From positions 1 to 49,152 of the forward strand of contig JAIORP010000002.1 of NCBI GenBank assembly GCA_021108075.1: a DNA stretch of 49,152 nt, read 5' to 3'. Below the pieces are notes generated by a model. The model had not been told where the DNA came from, did no database searches, and saw only the letters and a list, made by a program, of their open reading frames with translations. The DNA comes from Candidatus Omnitrophota bacterium (lineage in GTDB: Bacteria; Omnitrophota; Gorgyraeia; Zapsychrales; Zapsychraceae). Both the position numbers and the translations under genes were made by a program. Shown piece after piece: positions 35,070 through 44,052 of the stretch. Each line of letters begins with the position of its first letter. Position 1 is the first letter of the stretch.

Positions 35070-35798
35070 CTACTGCGGATTGATTCCTTGAATGATATAG
35101 ATTTTATTAACACCTTTGGCGACCGCCAAAAGTTCCCCCCGCGGACCAGTCGTTATCCCGTTGATAGAAACATCCAGATCATATTGGCCGATGATTTCAA
35201 AATTTTGATCATATTGATAAATTTTTCGGTTTGTTGCCGCATACAGCGACCGCTGATCAGAGGCCAGGCCAACAACTCCGCCGGGCAAAGATTGGGTTTG
35301 GACAATCTCCGCTTGCTGACCGGATAACCGAACAACATACAATTCATTCCGGCGACCATCCGCGATATAAATGAACCCTTGAAAATGCGTCATACCCGTC
35401 GGGTTTCGAATGGGTCGCGCTAAACGGAAGTTGCCCGTATCCCCCATAATGCTGTGTGACAAAACATCATAGACCAGGACACCGGACGGTGTGGACGCGA
35501 CCGCCTTGAGTTGAAAACCCTTTGTCGGCGCCATAAAAGCCCCTTGCTCGGATATCTGCCCGTTACGATACGGGATTTCACACCAACCCGTGTCATTTGT
35601 CAGGCTCAGCTTTCCACTCGAGCCATCCAGGGCGATACCCGTAAAATTCCGGATATCATAGCTGCCTTTAAATGTTGGGATCGAAAATGTTTCAATAAAC
35701 ACATCCCCGGACCAAACCGGGCAGACGCAAACGATAAGCAAACCGGCCAACCCAAGCCACACTAAAAAAAACTTTTTCCTTTTTTTCGCTTCATTCAT
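35070..35798 (-). CDS. Secreted beta-propeller-like protein
   Basis: 242 residues. Signal peptide (FFLVWLGLAGLLIVCVC) then repeating beta-strand units such as GIALDGSSGKLSL, GFIYIADGRRNELYVV, GGVVGLASDQRSLYAATNRK and GITTGPRGELLAVA, resembling NHL/SMP-30 propeller repeats. It is the last gene of the long operon starting at 43897, 36 bp after the previous stop; GGGAG precedes the ATG. Function unknown. Confidence 0.75.
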   Translation of the reverse strand: MNEAKKRKKFFLVWLGLAGLLIVCVCPVWSGDVFIETFSIPTFKGSYDIRNFTGIALDGSSGKLSLTNDTGWCEIPYRNGQISEQGAFMAPTKGFQLKAVASTPSGVLVYDVLSHSIMGDTGNFRLARPIRNPTGMTHFQGFIYIADGRRNELYVVRLSGQQAEIVQTQSLPGGVVGLASDQRSLYAATNRKIYQYDQNFEIIGQYDLDVSINGITTGPRGELLAVAKGVNKIYIIQGINPQ

Positions 35799-35834
35799 TT
35801 TTTGAGCTCCCAGACAAACAGGCCATCTATTTGT

Positions 35835-37325
35835 TTACGGCAGAATATCAAATTCATTCGAGACAGCCGTCGCGTGATACGTCGCGCAACCGTCATCATC
35901 CATATACCCATACAATTCAGGAATGAATAACCGGTACCGTCCGGCAGGGGCGTGGGCGCAAACATAGTTCTCAGCGAATACAGACTGGTCCCACATAACC
36001 GTGATTGTCTTTTCCGGTTCGACGTAACCGACGTAATCACACGGGTCCCCGCACGGGCAGGGCGCGTTCCAAACGACTTCCTGCCATTGACCAGCCTGCC
36101 ACCTCTCAATGGAAGCGACCTGAAAGTATTTATCATAATCCGCTGAATTCGAAACAGTAAAAACGACCTCCTGGCCGGAACGAAACTGTTCACGCGACGT
36201 TCTTACGACAACATCCTTATCCTGATCATCATAAATTGTCGAGGTCAACCCTTTTTCACAGGGGCAATCATTCACACACATACGCTTAATGTTCATAACA
36301 TACTGATTCTTACGCGCGATCTCAATCATGCGGTTGCGTTCTTCAACAAAAGAATCATTCCACTTAAATTTACCGTTGGGCACCAATGTCAGGCTCTTGA
36401 TTCTTTGCTGGTCAATCCAGCGCTCAAAATCAACAAATCGCCGATACGGGACTTCGTCATTGATCAGGGCATATTGCCCCCCCTGCTCGTCAATATCATA
36501 AGAATATTCAACCGCTCCGTTCCGGTCCTCGCCCAATATCGAACCTTTTCCAAAATCTTTTACACTTGATGGCAGCTCCCATCGCGCATTTTTTAGGACA
36601 TAGCGGTGCCGGCTTCGCGCATCACCCGGATCATCGACCACATACCCCTGGAGCGTCATTCGGTCTTCGGGTGAGATCACCGGAAGATGATCATCTTCCG
36701 TCAACATTCCCCGCGCCCTGACCTTGATCCCTTTTTGTCCGGGCACAAAATACCCCTGAGGCCATGCACGCAAACCATCGATCCAAACCGTTGTGTCCTG
36801 CACGAGCAATACCGCCCCATCCTTTCGATTTTCAGCCTGGCCGTCAAGCGTGACAATAGAACCCGTCATCGCGTTCAAATTCTGACCCCGGATTTGCCTG
36901 TTCGGGCCATCACGCAAGAACTGACGCGTCTGAATATCAAAAATAAATGTCCGGTCTTCTTCATCCATCAGGATCAGACGTTCTTGCGCATCCATTGTGA
37001 ACAACTTGATAAAAACCCACTGGACATCTTCTTCCAGTTCCAAATCCAACGGCCGCATAGTCACAATCTTTTCCCATAAATTTTTCTTCGTCTTAGTATC
37101 AAAGGCCTTCAAATAAGTCACCATATGCCAACCCGAAAGCATTCGCTGGCTGACAGGATTATTTTTTTTGGCGCCGAAGAACTCAAGTTTGGAATAGGCA
37201 ATGCGATATTCAATTCCCGCACGCACGACCGGAGGCAGGTTCGGGCGCGGCGGCCGTTTGCCCTGGGCCAGAGATGGCATCAACAACAATGTGCCAAGAA
37301 CGAAAATGAATATTTTATTGTGCAT
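35835..37325 (-). CDS. Secreted protein of unknown function
   Basis: 496 residues with a signal peptide (KIFIFVLGTLLLMPSLAQG), a Pro-rich start (KRPPRPNLPP) and a beta-rich body without a recognised domain. Its C-terminal third carries a cysteine cluster (MCVNDCPCEKG, NAPCPCGDPCDYVGY). GAGGG lies just upstream of the ATG, which overlaps the previous gene by 11 bp, so translation is probably coupled. Part of the TPM/LemA operon. Confidence 0.72.
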   Translation of the reverse strand: MHNKIFIFVLGTLLLMPSLAQGKRPPRPNLPPVVRAGIEYRIAYSKLEFFGAKKNNPVSQRMLSGWHMVTYLKAFDTKTKKNLWEKIVTMRPLDLELEEDVQWVFIKLFTMDAQERLILMDEEDRTFIFDIQTRQFLRDGPNRQIRGQNLNAMTGSIVTLDGQAENRKDGAVLLVQDTTVWIDGLRAWPQGYFVPGQKGIKVRARGMLTEDDHLPVISPEDRMTLQGYVVDDPGDARSRHRYVLKNARWELPSSVKDFGKGSILGEDRNGAVEYSYDIDEQGGQYALINDEVPYRRFVDFERWIDQQRIKSLTLVPNGKFKWNDSFVEERNRMIEIARKNQYVMNIKRMCVNDCPCEKGLTSTIYDDQDKDVVVRTSREQFRSGQEVVFTVSNSADYDKYFQVASIERWQAGQWQEVVWNAPCPCGDPCDYVGYVEPEKTITVMWDQSVFAENYVCAHAPAGRYRLFIPELYGYMDDDGCATYHATAVSNEFDILP

Positions 37326-37758
37326 GCGCCCTCAACTGTTGAATGCGTTTCACCCGGAGGTCTTCAAACGCGCCATCAGACTTGCCGTTCTTCCTTGCCG
37401 CCTCAAGAGCATGTTCAGCCGCCTTAAGCTGCAAGTCTTCAAAAGTTAAGAATGTGTGCGTGTTGAAAAAACGTTTCATATCTTGTGCTGTTAAATGATA
37501 TTCAAAATACCGGCAACACCGATACATATCGCCATCAAGCCACCAGGTTAAAATCATCCGGCAGACATCACCGACTCTCAAATCAGGTTCTCCACATTCC
37601 CCGAGAAATGAAACAGCACCGAGGATCTCATAGCCCAGAGATGTCTTGCGTTGGTCAGCGAGATGTTGTCTGACAGGCCCAAGGGCTTCCAGCTTTAATG
37701 TGTGCAATTGCTCATAAGCCTGCAGCGCCTGCTGTTTCGGTCCTGTCAATTGATCCAT
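37315..37758 (-). CDS. Small cytoplasmic protein of the TPM operon, unknown
   Basis: 147 residues, helical and charged, without signal or membrane segment. Its cysteines (FLGECGEPD, VCRMIL, YRCCRYF) are unpaired-looking. The ATG overlaps the TGA of the TPM-PDZ gene in the sequence TGATG (1-bp overlap), so it relies on coupling, not a Shine-Dalgarno sequence. The end overlaps the next gene by 11 bp. I do not recognise the family. Confidence 0.65.
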   Translation of the reverse strand: MDQLTGPKQQALQAYEQLHTLKLEALGPVRQHLADQRKTSLGYEILGAVSFLGECGEPDLRVGDVCRMILTWWLDGDMYRCCRYFEYHLTAQDMKRFFNTHTFLTFEDLQLKAAEHALEAARKNGKSDGAFEDLRVKRIQQLRAHAQ

Positions 37759-39482
37759 CAAAAATACCCGCGATGCATTGTTTTCTGGGGTGTGACCTTT
37801 ATTTTCATGATCGTGTTCAAATCCCGGACAATGGTCAACTCCATGCTTTCCCCCGGCGGAGTCTGATACAGACAGCCGATCACATCCCGTGGCATAATCT
37901 CACCGTTATCATCAGGCCGTCCATAGTCTACGATCAAATCATTCGGCTTTAATCCGGCTTTATCGGCCGGGCTGCCGGGAAAAACATCCAAAACCGCGCA
38001 TAGACTTGAATACTGAAACTTCCCCTGGTTTCTGAGTGTGATGGTATGACGCCACTCTTTATCCAAAGACTGCACCATGTAAACACCCATCCAGCGTCGG
38101 GGTATTTGCAAACACGGCCGGTACCGTTTAAAACCGTCCGGATTTCCCTGCAAAGATTCTTTAACCGTCATCCGTCGGCCATCGCGTAGCAGTTCGATTT
38201 CAAAACGCGCGCCGGCCGGGGCAGAAGTAAAAAAGCTCTCAAAATGCCGCCAATCACGGATCTTTTGCCCGTTGACAGCCAGCACACTATCCCCCCGACG
38301 GAGATTGGACACATGTTCATAGTTTCTGTTCACGCCGATGTGAAAACCGGTCTCGCGTTCATCATACAAACCGGTACCGAGCGCATAGAAATGTTTGTAT
38401 CCCCGTTTATCACCCCAGGGCGTTAAAAATCCGCCGACAAGGTTGTATTCCTGCATAATGATTTCACTGTAAGCATGAAAAATATCCGTCAATATCCACC
38501 ACCCCGGTCCGACACAACGCATACCGCGCGTCATGGTATTGATATCAACCTGCCACCCTTGCTGCGAGCGGAACAAAAAATACATGCAGGATTTTCTTAA
38601 GTTTTGAGGATCCTGGGCGGGGAAAAAAACAACCGCATGATTATCGATCACCTTGATATAATACGGCCGGCCCGATATTTCCCGCGCTTCCGCCTTAGAT
38701 TGTCCGGATGTCGACTTCCACCCTTTCCAAAACTTATTTGACAACTCGGTAAACAATGTTAGGTCGCCGTGATGTTTAACCGCTTTTGCAGACAATTCCA
38801 TATAGCGTTGAAAAGTTAAATCGGGCGTCGGTTGCGCGCTGAAATACTCTTCAACCTCCCCGGGCAGCGTAGGGGCCGGTTTCTTCAGGGCCGCCCCAAA
38901 ATCAAAGACATTATCGGCCCCGGCCCCCTGAGAATAATGCCGCAGTCGATCGCCCGACGATGAAATGCGCTTGACGTCTTCCTGCAAATCCTTATTGTAC
39001 ATCCGGAACAGAAAATTTTCGATGGTGGCCAAAAATCCAATATGCCATTCAGCCTGTTCCAAAAATTCCTTTAGGATTTCCCGTTCGACCTGGCCGACAT
39101 AGGCGTCTGTATAAACCCCTTCAAGGTCGTATCCAATCTCGATACGCGCCTGCTGTTCCTTTTGCGCGATCAGGATCAAAATGCCCTTCTTTCCCTGCGT
39201 GCTCTTCCCGATCTCCCATCTGGAAAAAAAATCGACGGTGTATTCCGTGATAGACTGGCCGTCTAAGCCGGGAACAACCGCGACAACAAAATCAATATCA
39301 AACGCGCGTTGAATCGCGCGCCCCTCATCATTAATTTCATCCTCAACCTCAGCGGACAACACGCGGGCATAATCAAAACACCATTGTTTTTGAGACGGAC
39401 GCCGTGCGGGCACACCAAAGGCAAAACTCGACGTCAGGGGATAGGCCAACAGGACCAGCACAATCAAAAAATATCGACGCAT
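37758..39482 (-). CDS. TPM-domain protein with middle domain and two PDZ domains
   Basis: 574 residues. Signal peptide (YFLIVLVLLAYPLTSSFAFG); a TPM domain (about 30-165) with VVAVVPGLDGQSITEYTVDF, GKKGILILIAQKEQQARIE and GYDLEGVYTDAYVG; a middle domain with AVVFFPAQD and SQQGWQVDI that the neighbour at 39484 shares; a PDZ-like domain (about 395-470, RRGDSVLAVNGQKI); and a C-terminal PDZ (about 510-570, SPADKAGLKPNDLI). TPM domains occur in envelope proteins often paired with LemA. The gene is coupled to the upstream TPM-TPR gene (stop and start within 2 bp). Confidence 0.85.
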   Translation of the reverse strand: MRRYFLIVLVLLAYPLTSSFAFGVPARRPSQKQWCFDYARVLSAEVEDEINDEGRAIQRAFDIDFVVAVVPGLDGQSITEYTVDFFSRWEIGKSTQGKKGILILIAQKEQQARIEIGYDLEGVYTDAYVGQVEREILKEFLEQAEWHIGFLATIENFLFRMYNKDLQEDVKRISSSGDRLRHYSQGAGADNVFDFGAALKKPAPTLPGEVEEYFSAQPTPDLTFQRYMELSAKAVKHHGDLTLFTELSNKFWKGWKSTSGQSKAEAREISGRPYYIKVIDNHAVVFFPAQDPQNLRKSCMYFLFRSQQGWQVDINTMTRGMRCVGPGWWILTDIFHAYSEIIMQEYNLVGGFLTPWGDKRGYKHFYALGTGLYDERETGFHIGVNRNYEHVSNLRRGDSVLAVNGQKIRDWRHFESFFTSAPAGARFEIELLRDGRRMTVKESLQGNPDGFKRYRPCLQIPRRWMGVYMVQSLDKEWRHTITLRNQGKFQYSSLCAVLDVFPGSPADKAGLKPNDLIVDYGRPDDNGEIMPRDVIGCLYQTPPGESMELTIVRDLNTIMKIKVTPQKTMHRGYF

Positions 39483-39483
39483 T

Positions 39484-41136
39484 TCACTCTTTCCTTTTCT
39501 TTAAAACCCCGTTTTTCCTTAAATAACGCTCCACCCATTTGATCCGGCGGGATTCCGGTTCGAGGGCTTTCGCCTTGCGGTAAAAAACTCCGGCCTGTTC
39601 CTTAAAATAAAAACGGCGCGGGTCGATCACCGGGGCCGTGGCAAAGCGTTTGGCATAGGTCCGTGACAGTTTGCACACCGCATAAAAATTGTCAGGATCA
39701 AGGTTCAACACCTTTTCAAACGCGCGCACAGCGCCGGCATAATCCCCTTCCATCAGCAATAAATACCCCAAATAATTATGCCCGAAGATATCATTGGGAA
39801 CGCGCTTAATGTATTCCTTTATTTCGGTAATGGCTTTTTGATACTGATAAAACATATCCACATGCGAAATAGCCAGATACTTGTAACTGCGCGGATCAAC
39901 AGGATTCATTTTTTTTGCGCGGTTCAGCCATTGGATCCGTTGCCGGCTGTATGACGTGATCGTTGCCAGGCGGCCCAACTGAAAGAGGCTCTGGGAATCA
40001 GAGGGGTGACTGTTGATCTTTTTTAACAAGGCCTTAATCTGCCGGGCGTATATTTTGTCGTCGCGGACATGGTATTGATCTTGCACACTGAGCGGTATAT
40101 CCTGGCCTTCGAAATACGGGCAACGTGACAATAAGTCGATGTGAGAATAATCGCCGCGTTCAATTCCCCATTTTGGCGCACGCCCCATTCGGACATATTT
40201 GCGCTGATGCACGATATCAAATTTCCAACCGTCCTCTGCGCGTGAAAGTAAAAACGGCGCATTCCCCCAACCGTCTTTCTTCGAAAAAAATACAACGGCA
40301 TATTGATCGTTTTGGATGATCTCATATTGTTTATTCAAATATTTGTTGTATTCCCCGGTATAATACGAGTCAGGAAAATTTTGATAATCGGCATACGCCA
40401 ACTTGGTGATATCCGTATAGACACCCACATTCGGATCACGCACTTTATCCCGGTATAAACGGATCATGGTCTGCCAGGCTTCATCAGCCGTAACGCCAGC
40501 TGGATATTGAGACCCAACCTCGGTCACGTTCTCTCGCTGATAAACGGCTAAATTACGTCGAGCACCGGCGCCCTGAGAAATGAAGGCATCATCTAAACGG
40601 CGGACCGTCCTTTCATCAAAACGCGCTCGCAACTTTAATTGGGCTCGCTTCTCAATCTCTTCCATAACCGCGATTAAACCCGTACCCACATTCCCGCTGA
40701 GATAATAGTTCTTTAACTGTTTGTCTTCGATGTATCCGCTAAACGCGTCGGTAAACACGTCCTCCAACTCCATCGCAACTTCCAGTTTAACCTGTTTAGG
40801 GTCATCAACTAACAACAGGAGAAGACCGTGCCCGCCATGACGCGCTCCGATCCGCCAGTTCTCCATCATCGTTAATGCGACATCTTGAATGGAACGAGTC
40901 TCCGGGCAAGTCGGAATAGCGACGATCATGGCCTCAATCCCATATTGCTGACGAATGGACTTCAAATATTTGTCAGCATAATCACGCATATCCTTCAAGG
41001 TGCCGGAATAATCCTCAACAAGTTGAGTCTCCGACGGTCTTTTACGCAAAATAGCATCCATGTCAAGATGGATCTTTAACGCCCACGCCAAACTGGCCAC
41101 GCTCATCAAAAACACAATCATCATCCATCGTTTCAT
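39484..41136 (-). CDS. TPM-domain protein with middle domain and TPR repeats
   Basis: About 550 residues from the ATG at 41136 (GAGG 6 nt upstream); the longer frame adds an unlikely leader. Signal peptide (MKRWMMIVFLMSVASLAWA), TPM domain (about 30-160; MIVAIPTCPETRSIQ, HGLLLLLVDDPKQVKLEVAM, LEDVFTDAFSGYIED), the shared middle domain (AVVFFSKKD, EDGWKFDI) and C-terminal TPRs (SHPSDSQSLFQLGRLA; DPRSYKYLAISHVDMFYQYQ; IFGHNYLGYLLLMEGDYAGA; DNFYAVCKLSRTYAKRF). Same operon as LemA and the DUF3887-like protein. Probably periplasmic scaffolding. Confidence 0.85.
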   Translation of the reverse strand: MKRWMMIVFLMSVASLAWALKIHLDMDAILRKRPSETQLVEDYSGTLKDMRDYADKYLKSIRQQYGIEAMIVAIPTCPETRSIQDVALTMMENWRIGARHGGHGLLLLLVDDPKQVKLEVAMELEDVFTDAFSGYIEDKQLKNYYLSGNVGTGLIAVMEEIEKRAQLKLRARFDERTVRRLDDAFISQGAGARRNLAVYQRENVTEVGSQYPAGVTADEAWQTMIRLYRDKVRDPNVGVYTDITKLAYADYQNFPDSYYTGEYNKYLNKQYEIIQNDQYAVVFFSKKDGWGNAPFLLSRAEDGWKFDIVHQRKYVRMGRAPKWGIERGDYSHIDLLSRCPYFEGQDIPLSVQDQYHVRDDKIYARQIKALLKKINSHPSDSQSLFQLGRLATITSYSRQRIQWLNRAKKMNPVDPRSYKYLAISHVDMFYQYQKAITEIKEYIKRVPNDIFGHNYLGYLLLMEGDYAGAVRAFEKVLNLDPDNFYAVCKLSRTYAKRFATAPVIDPRRFYFKEQAGVFYRKAKALEPESRRIKWVERYLRKNGVLKKRKE

Positions 41137-41178
41137 ATTGATCCTCACGCTCAACCTCTTAACTCCTGACATTTTTTG

Positions 41179-41589
41179 TCATTGAAACCATAATCCCGTA
41201 ACAACATATCGATCTCCCCGTTTGGACATAACCAGTTTGATCAGCACATCATTGTCCGAGTACTCGAAGCGGGCTTTCCACAACAGCACCGTCATCTGGC
41301 CTTGCTTTAAATAACCGAGATATGTCTTGCTGACGATAGGGCCGATCGTTTTTTCAAAATGCTGATCGACTTGATAAAACTGATCCTCTGAGACAGACTC
41401 CCGCAACGTGTCATCGAAATCGCGGACATAGATAAGATAGTCATTGTTGTCAAAGCCTTCCAAAATATTGTCAAGCACAGGCTGGCCGATGGCCTTAACC
41501 TCGGCATCATTGAAACCGAGCACCTCAGCCGATGCCGGCTGTCCGACAACAAGAAAGATGATGGTAAAAATAGACAGGACTCTCTTCAT
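41179..41589 (-). CDS. DUF3887-like secreted protein
   Basis: 136 residues from the ATG at 41589, chosen because AAGGAG lies 7-8 nt upstream and the product then starts with a signal peptide (MKRVLSIFTIIFLVVGQ); the longer frame runs back into the LemA gene. The mature part (LDNILEGFDNNDYLIYVRDF, VLLWKARFEYSDNDVLIKL, GDRYVVTGLWF) fits the DUF3887 fold, a small cystatin-like alpha+beta domain. It lies between LemA and the TPM-TPR gene in one operon. Confidence 0.75.
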   Translation of the reverse strand: MKRVLSIFTIIFLVVGQPASAEVLGFNDAEVKAIGQPVLDNILEGFDNNDYLIYVRDFDDTLRESVSEDQFYQVDQHFEKTIGPIVSKTYLGYLKQGQMTVLLWKARFEYSDNDVLIKLVMSKRGDRYVVTGLWFQ

Positions 41590-41623
41590 GACGCGCTCCT
41601 TTCCGTCCTTTGTGTTCTTAGCC

Positions 41624-42235
41624 TTAAAACTCCGCTCTGACGGGTTGATAGGCGGCCTCTTCCTGAACCTCATAAAATTCTTTCTCACCAAAACCAAAAA
41701 TCGGCGCGATAAAAACACCGGGGAACGTTTCGATCTTCGTGTTATAAAAACGGACAGAGGAATTGTACCGTTGACGGGCGACCGCGATCCGGTTTTCCGT
41801 ACCTTCAAATTGGTCCTGTAACGCCATAAAATTTGATGACGCCCGAAGGTTCGGATAATTTTCGACTATCGCAAATAATCCCCGCATGGCTCTGGTTAAA
41901 CCCATCTGCGTTGCCGCGACCTGCGATAGCGTCGCTTTGTCTTCTCCTGATTGAAGCTGATTTAAAGCGCTGCTCGCCTGGGCCCGGGCAGTGACAACCG
42001 CTGTTAACGTTTCTTTTTCATGTTTGGCATACGCCTTGACTGTTTCAATCAAATTGGGCAATAAATCTAATCGCCGTTGACAGACTGTCGCGATCTGGGC
42101 CTGACTTTCTTCAACCGACTTTTCCGCTGACACAATGCCGTTATAATTCAGGACAATGATCCCCCCGACGACAGCCATGACAATCAGTAAAAAGACAAGG
42201 GCAAAAGCAGCAACGTTTCCTGAATTGTTTTTCAT
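41624..42235 (-). CDS. LemA-family membrane protein (copy 1)
   Basis: 203 residues from the ATG at 42235 (GAGGAGG upstream). One N-terminal transmembrane segment (AFALVFLLIVMAVVGGIIVL), then the LemA helical domain: QRRLDLLPNLIETVKAYAKH, ETLTAVVTARAQ, FAIVENYPNLRASSNFMALQ, ENRIAVARQRYNSSVRFYNT and the end FPGVFIAPIFGFGEKEFYEV. It starts the TPM operon section, with repeat copy E in the gap upstream. Two further LemA proteins are in the window (42452, 46994). Confidence 0.93.
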   Translation of the reverse strand: MKNNSGNVAAFALVFLLIVMAVVGGIIVLNYNGIVSAEKSVEESQAQIATVCQRRLDLLPNLIETVKAYAKHEKETLTAVVTARAQASSALNQLQSGEDKATLSQVAATQMGLTRAMRGLFAIVENYPNLRASSNFMALQDQFEGTENRIAVARQRYNSSVRFYNTKIETFPGVFIAPIFGFGEKEFYEVQEEAAYQPVRAEF

Positions 42236-42287
42236 CGTTATAACCTCCTCTTGAGCAACTGCTCCACACATTTTTTATAAACCAATA

Positions 42288-42421
42288 ATACCAATTACAG
42301 TGAATAATTGTACAAATAGCGAGACAAAATCTAACAAACAATTCTTCTGATTCTGCTTTTCTCGACGCTAAGGCAAGAATATCAGAATTAAAATAGAACA
42401 ATTAATGAATGGATTTTGTAT
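42288..42421. repeat. Dispersed short repeat, copy E (long variant)
   Basis: Ends ATACCAATTACAGTG ... GGATTTTGTAT; shares ACAAATAG near the left and GAATATCAGAATTAAAATAG at the right with copy A. It lies between the two LemA genes, upstream of 41624. Confidence 0.75.
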
Positions 42422-42451
42422 AAAATCCCGCATAACCTTCGCCACCCGGCG

Positions 42452-43522
42452 CTAGGCGATCTCCAGTTCCAAATAATTCTTACGGGCAAACTGACACAGC
42501 GCCGCCATAATATTCATCGGGAACAGGCGTAAATCAGCATTATACTTCTTCACATTCGTATTGTATTTGTTGCGCGACTGCGCGACACGGTCTTCTGTTT
42601 CCGTTAACTGATGGATGATCGTTTCAAAATGAATATTGGCTTTCAAATCTGGATACTTTTCAGCCAGGGCATAAATTTTCCCTAACCCCGTGTCCAGTGC
42701 GCGCTCGGCTTGCGTAATGTCCTTTATCCCGTCTTGATTCACGGCAAGGCCCGTCAAGGATTTAAAGACCTGATCCACTTGCGACCGCGCGCTTATAACG
42801 TCCTGCAACGTTGATTGCTCGTGTTTCGCATATTCCCGCGCCGCTTCTAATAAAGCGGGGATCAAATCCAGTTTGCGCTGATAAAGCACGGCGATCTGCG
42901 CCCACGACTCATTCACTTTTTCCTCTCTTTTGACAAGAATATTATATAAGACCAATAATAAAACGCTGATACCTGTCAGGATAAAAAGAACAAACATCAT
43001 CAAAAAAATAAAGCCTGTCATATTCATCATTCCGCCCCCTTTCTGTCTGAGACATTCCTGTGTCTTGATATAATATTTCTCTGCCATCTGTTTGTTGATG
43101 GGATCCTGATCGTATTGATATAACACCTTATAAGTGGCCGCTAAAAGACCATTGGTGAGACTATGGCGCGGTGCTTTTCGCCGGGCTTTAATGAAATGCT
43201 CTTTGGCCGTTTGCAGATCCCCGTGATACAATGCCTGCGTGCCTTGATCGAGAAACAGAGTGGCCTTTTGAAAATCACGGCCCATTCGCATGGAAACGCC
43301 AAAGAAAAAAAGAATAACGAGAAACAAAAAAAACCCGATGAGTCCGATAGTGATTCCTCCCCACATCTTTTTCTCCCTTGATTCTTTCTGGCGCGAGACA
43401 TTCTGAAATATCTGAATTTTTCGTTTTTCGGATTCGGCTAAAGCCCCTTGCAGCAATTGGGATTGCCTGGCATTAATCTTACCGTCTTTCAGCATTTTTT
43501 GGATACGGGCTTTGCTTTCCAT
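42452..43522 (-). CDS. LemA-family protein with SHOCT-like start and TPR-like region (copy 2)
   Basis: 356 residues from the ATG at 43522 (AAGGAG 5 nt upstream). Residues 1-30 form a short helix pair (ARIQKMLKDGKINARQSQLL) like a SHOCT motif. A transmembrane segment (about 55-75), a TPR-like pair (FLDQGTQALYHGDLQTAKEH) and a second transmembrane segment (about 170-195) precede a full LemA domain (QRKLDLIPALLEAAREYAKH, EKYPDLKANIHFE, ENRV-like TEDRVAQSRNKYNTNVKKYN). Usual LemA proteins have only the last part. It follows DUF2089 by 21 bp and is probably regulated by it. Confidence 0.88.
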   Translation of the reverse strand: MESKARIQKMLKDGKINARQSQLLQGALAESEKRKIQIFQNVSRQKESREKKMWGGITIGLIGFFLFLVILFFFGVSMRMGRDFQKATLFLDQGTQALYHGDLQTAKEHFIKARRKAPRHSLTNGLLAATYKVLYQYDQDPINKQMAEKYYIKTQECLRQKGGGMMNMTGFIFLMMFVLFILTGISVLLLVLYNILVKREEKVNESWAQIAVLYQRKLDLIPALLEAAREYAKHEQSTLQDVISARSQVDQVFKSLTGLAVNQDGIKDITQAERALDTGLGKIYALAEKYPDLKANIHFETIIHQLTETEDRVAQSRNKYNTNVKKYNADLRLFPMNIMAALCQFARKNYLELEIA

Positions 43523-43543
43523 CACAACTCCTTGGGTCTGCCT

Positions 43544-43897
43544 TTATAAATTTTTTATGATATCGGCGGCCTTCTCTGCCGTAATCGATCCTTGCGCAAC
43601 CTTCTCTAATATTTGATTCTTGAAATCATCCCGTTCTTTCAGTTCGTCTTTGAGGCGATCAATCACCCGGTCCAACCGCGAGCGCACGGTGGGATAGGTG
43701 ACCCCCATAATTTGCGCCATCTCTTTCAGGCTCCCGCTGCTTAATACAAATAATTCAATAAATTGCTGATGGTCTTGCGATAGGGCCATCAAGGGCGAGG
43801 TGTAAAATTCCCCTTCAAAATCCACCTGGCAATGGCTGCAGGATAATTTTTTGACATTCAAATTATTTTGGCAAATCGGGCATTCATTTAGTTGCAT
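43544..43897 (-). CDS. DUF2089-family regulator with zinc ribbon and HTH
   Basis: 117 residues from the ATG at 43897 (AGAGG 6 nt upstream). CPICQNNLNVKKLSCSHC is a zinc-ribbon four-Cys motif. The middle (SGSLKEMAQIMGVTYPTVRS) is a sigma-70 region 4-like helix-turn-helix. The end (ILEKVAQGSITAEKAADIIK) is a SHOCT-like helix pair similar to the start of the next gene's product. It is first in the LemA/TPM operon, and repeated TTTAACTTTATT elements lie upstream, so it may be its regulator. Confidence 0.88.
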   Translation of the reverse strand: MQLNECPICQNNLNVKKLSCSHCQVDFEGEFYTSPLMALSQDHQQFIELFVLSSGSLKEMAQIMGVTYPTVRSRLDRVIDRLKDELKERDDFKNQILEKVAQGSITAEKAADIIKNL

Positions 43898-43949
43898 ATC
43901 TGACCTCTTCTTCAAATATACAACATAATTCAAAATTTACAAACATTTT

Positions 43950-43993
43950 TTTAACTTTATTCAACTTTAAATGGATTTTACTTTAACTTTATT
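43950..43993. promoter_or_regulatory. Direct repeats upstream of the DUF2089 gene, candidate operator
   Basis: TTTAACTTTATT occurs at 43950-43961 and again at 43982-43993, 32 bp apart (three helical turns), with another AACTTTA between (43964-43970). The first repeat lies 53 bp before the DUF2089 start. Spacing on one helix face suggests co-operative regulator binding, possibly autoregulation. Confidence 0.5.
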
Positions 43994-44052
43994 GAAGCGG
44001 AAAGAGGGGGGAAAAATGTCGTTTCTTATAAATCATTGAAAAATAAAATTTT

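Noticed and set aside
41590..41808. Long N-terminal extension of the DUF3887-like gene
   Set aside because: It is antisense-like basic sequence overlapping LemA; the internal ATG at 41589 has AAGGAG and a signal peptide.
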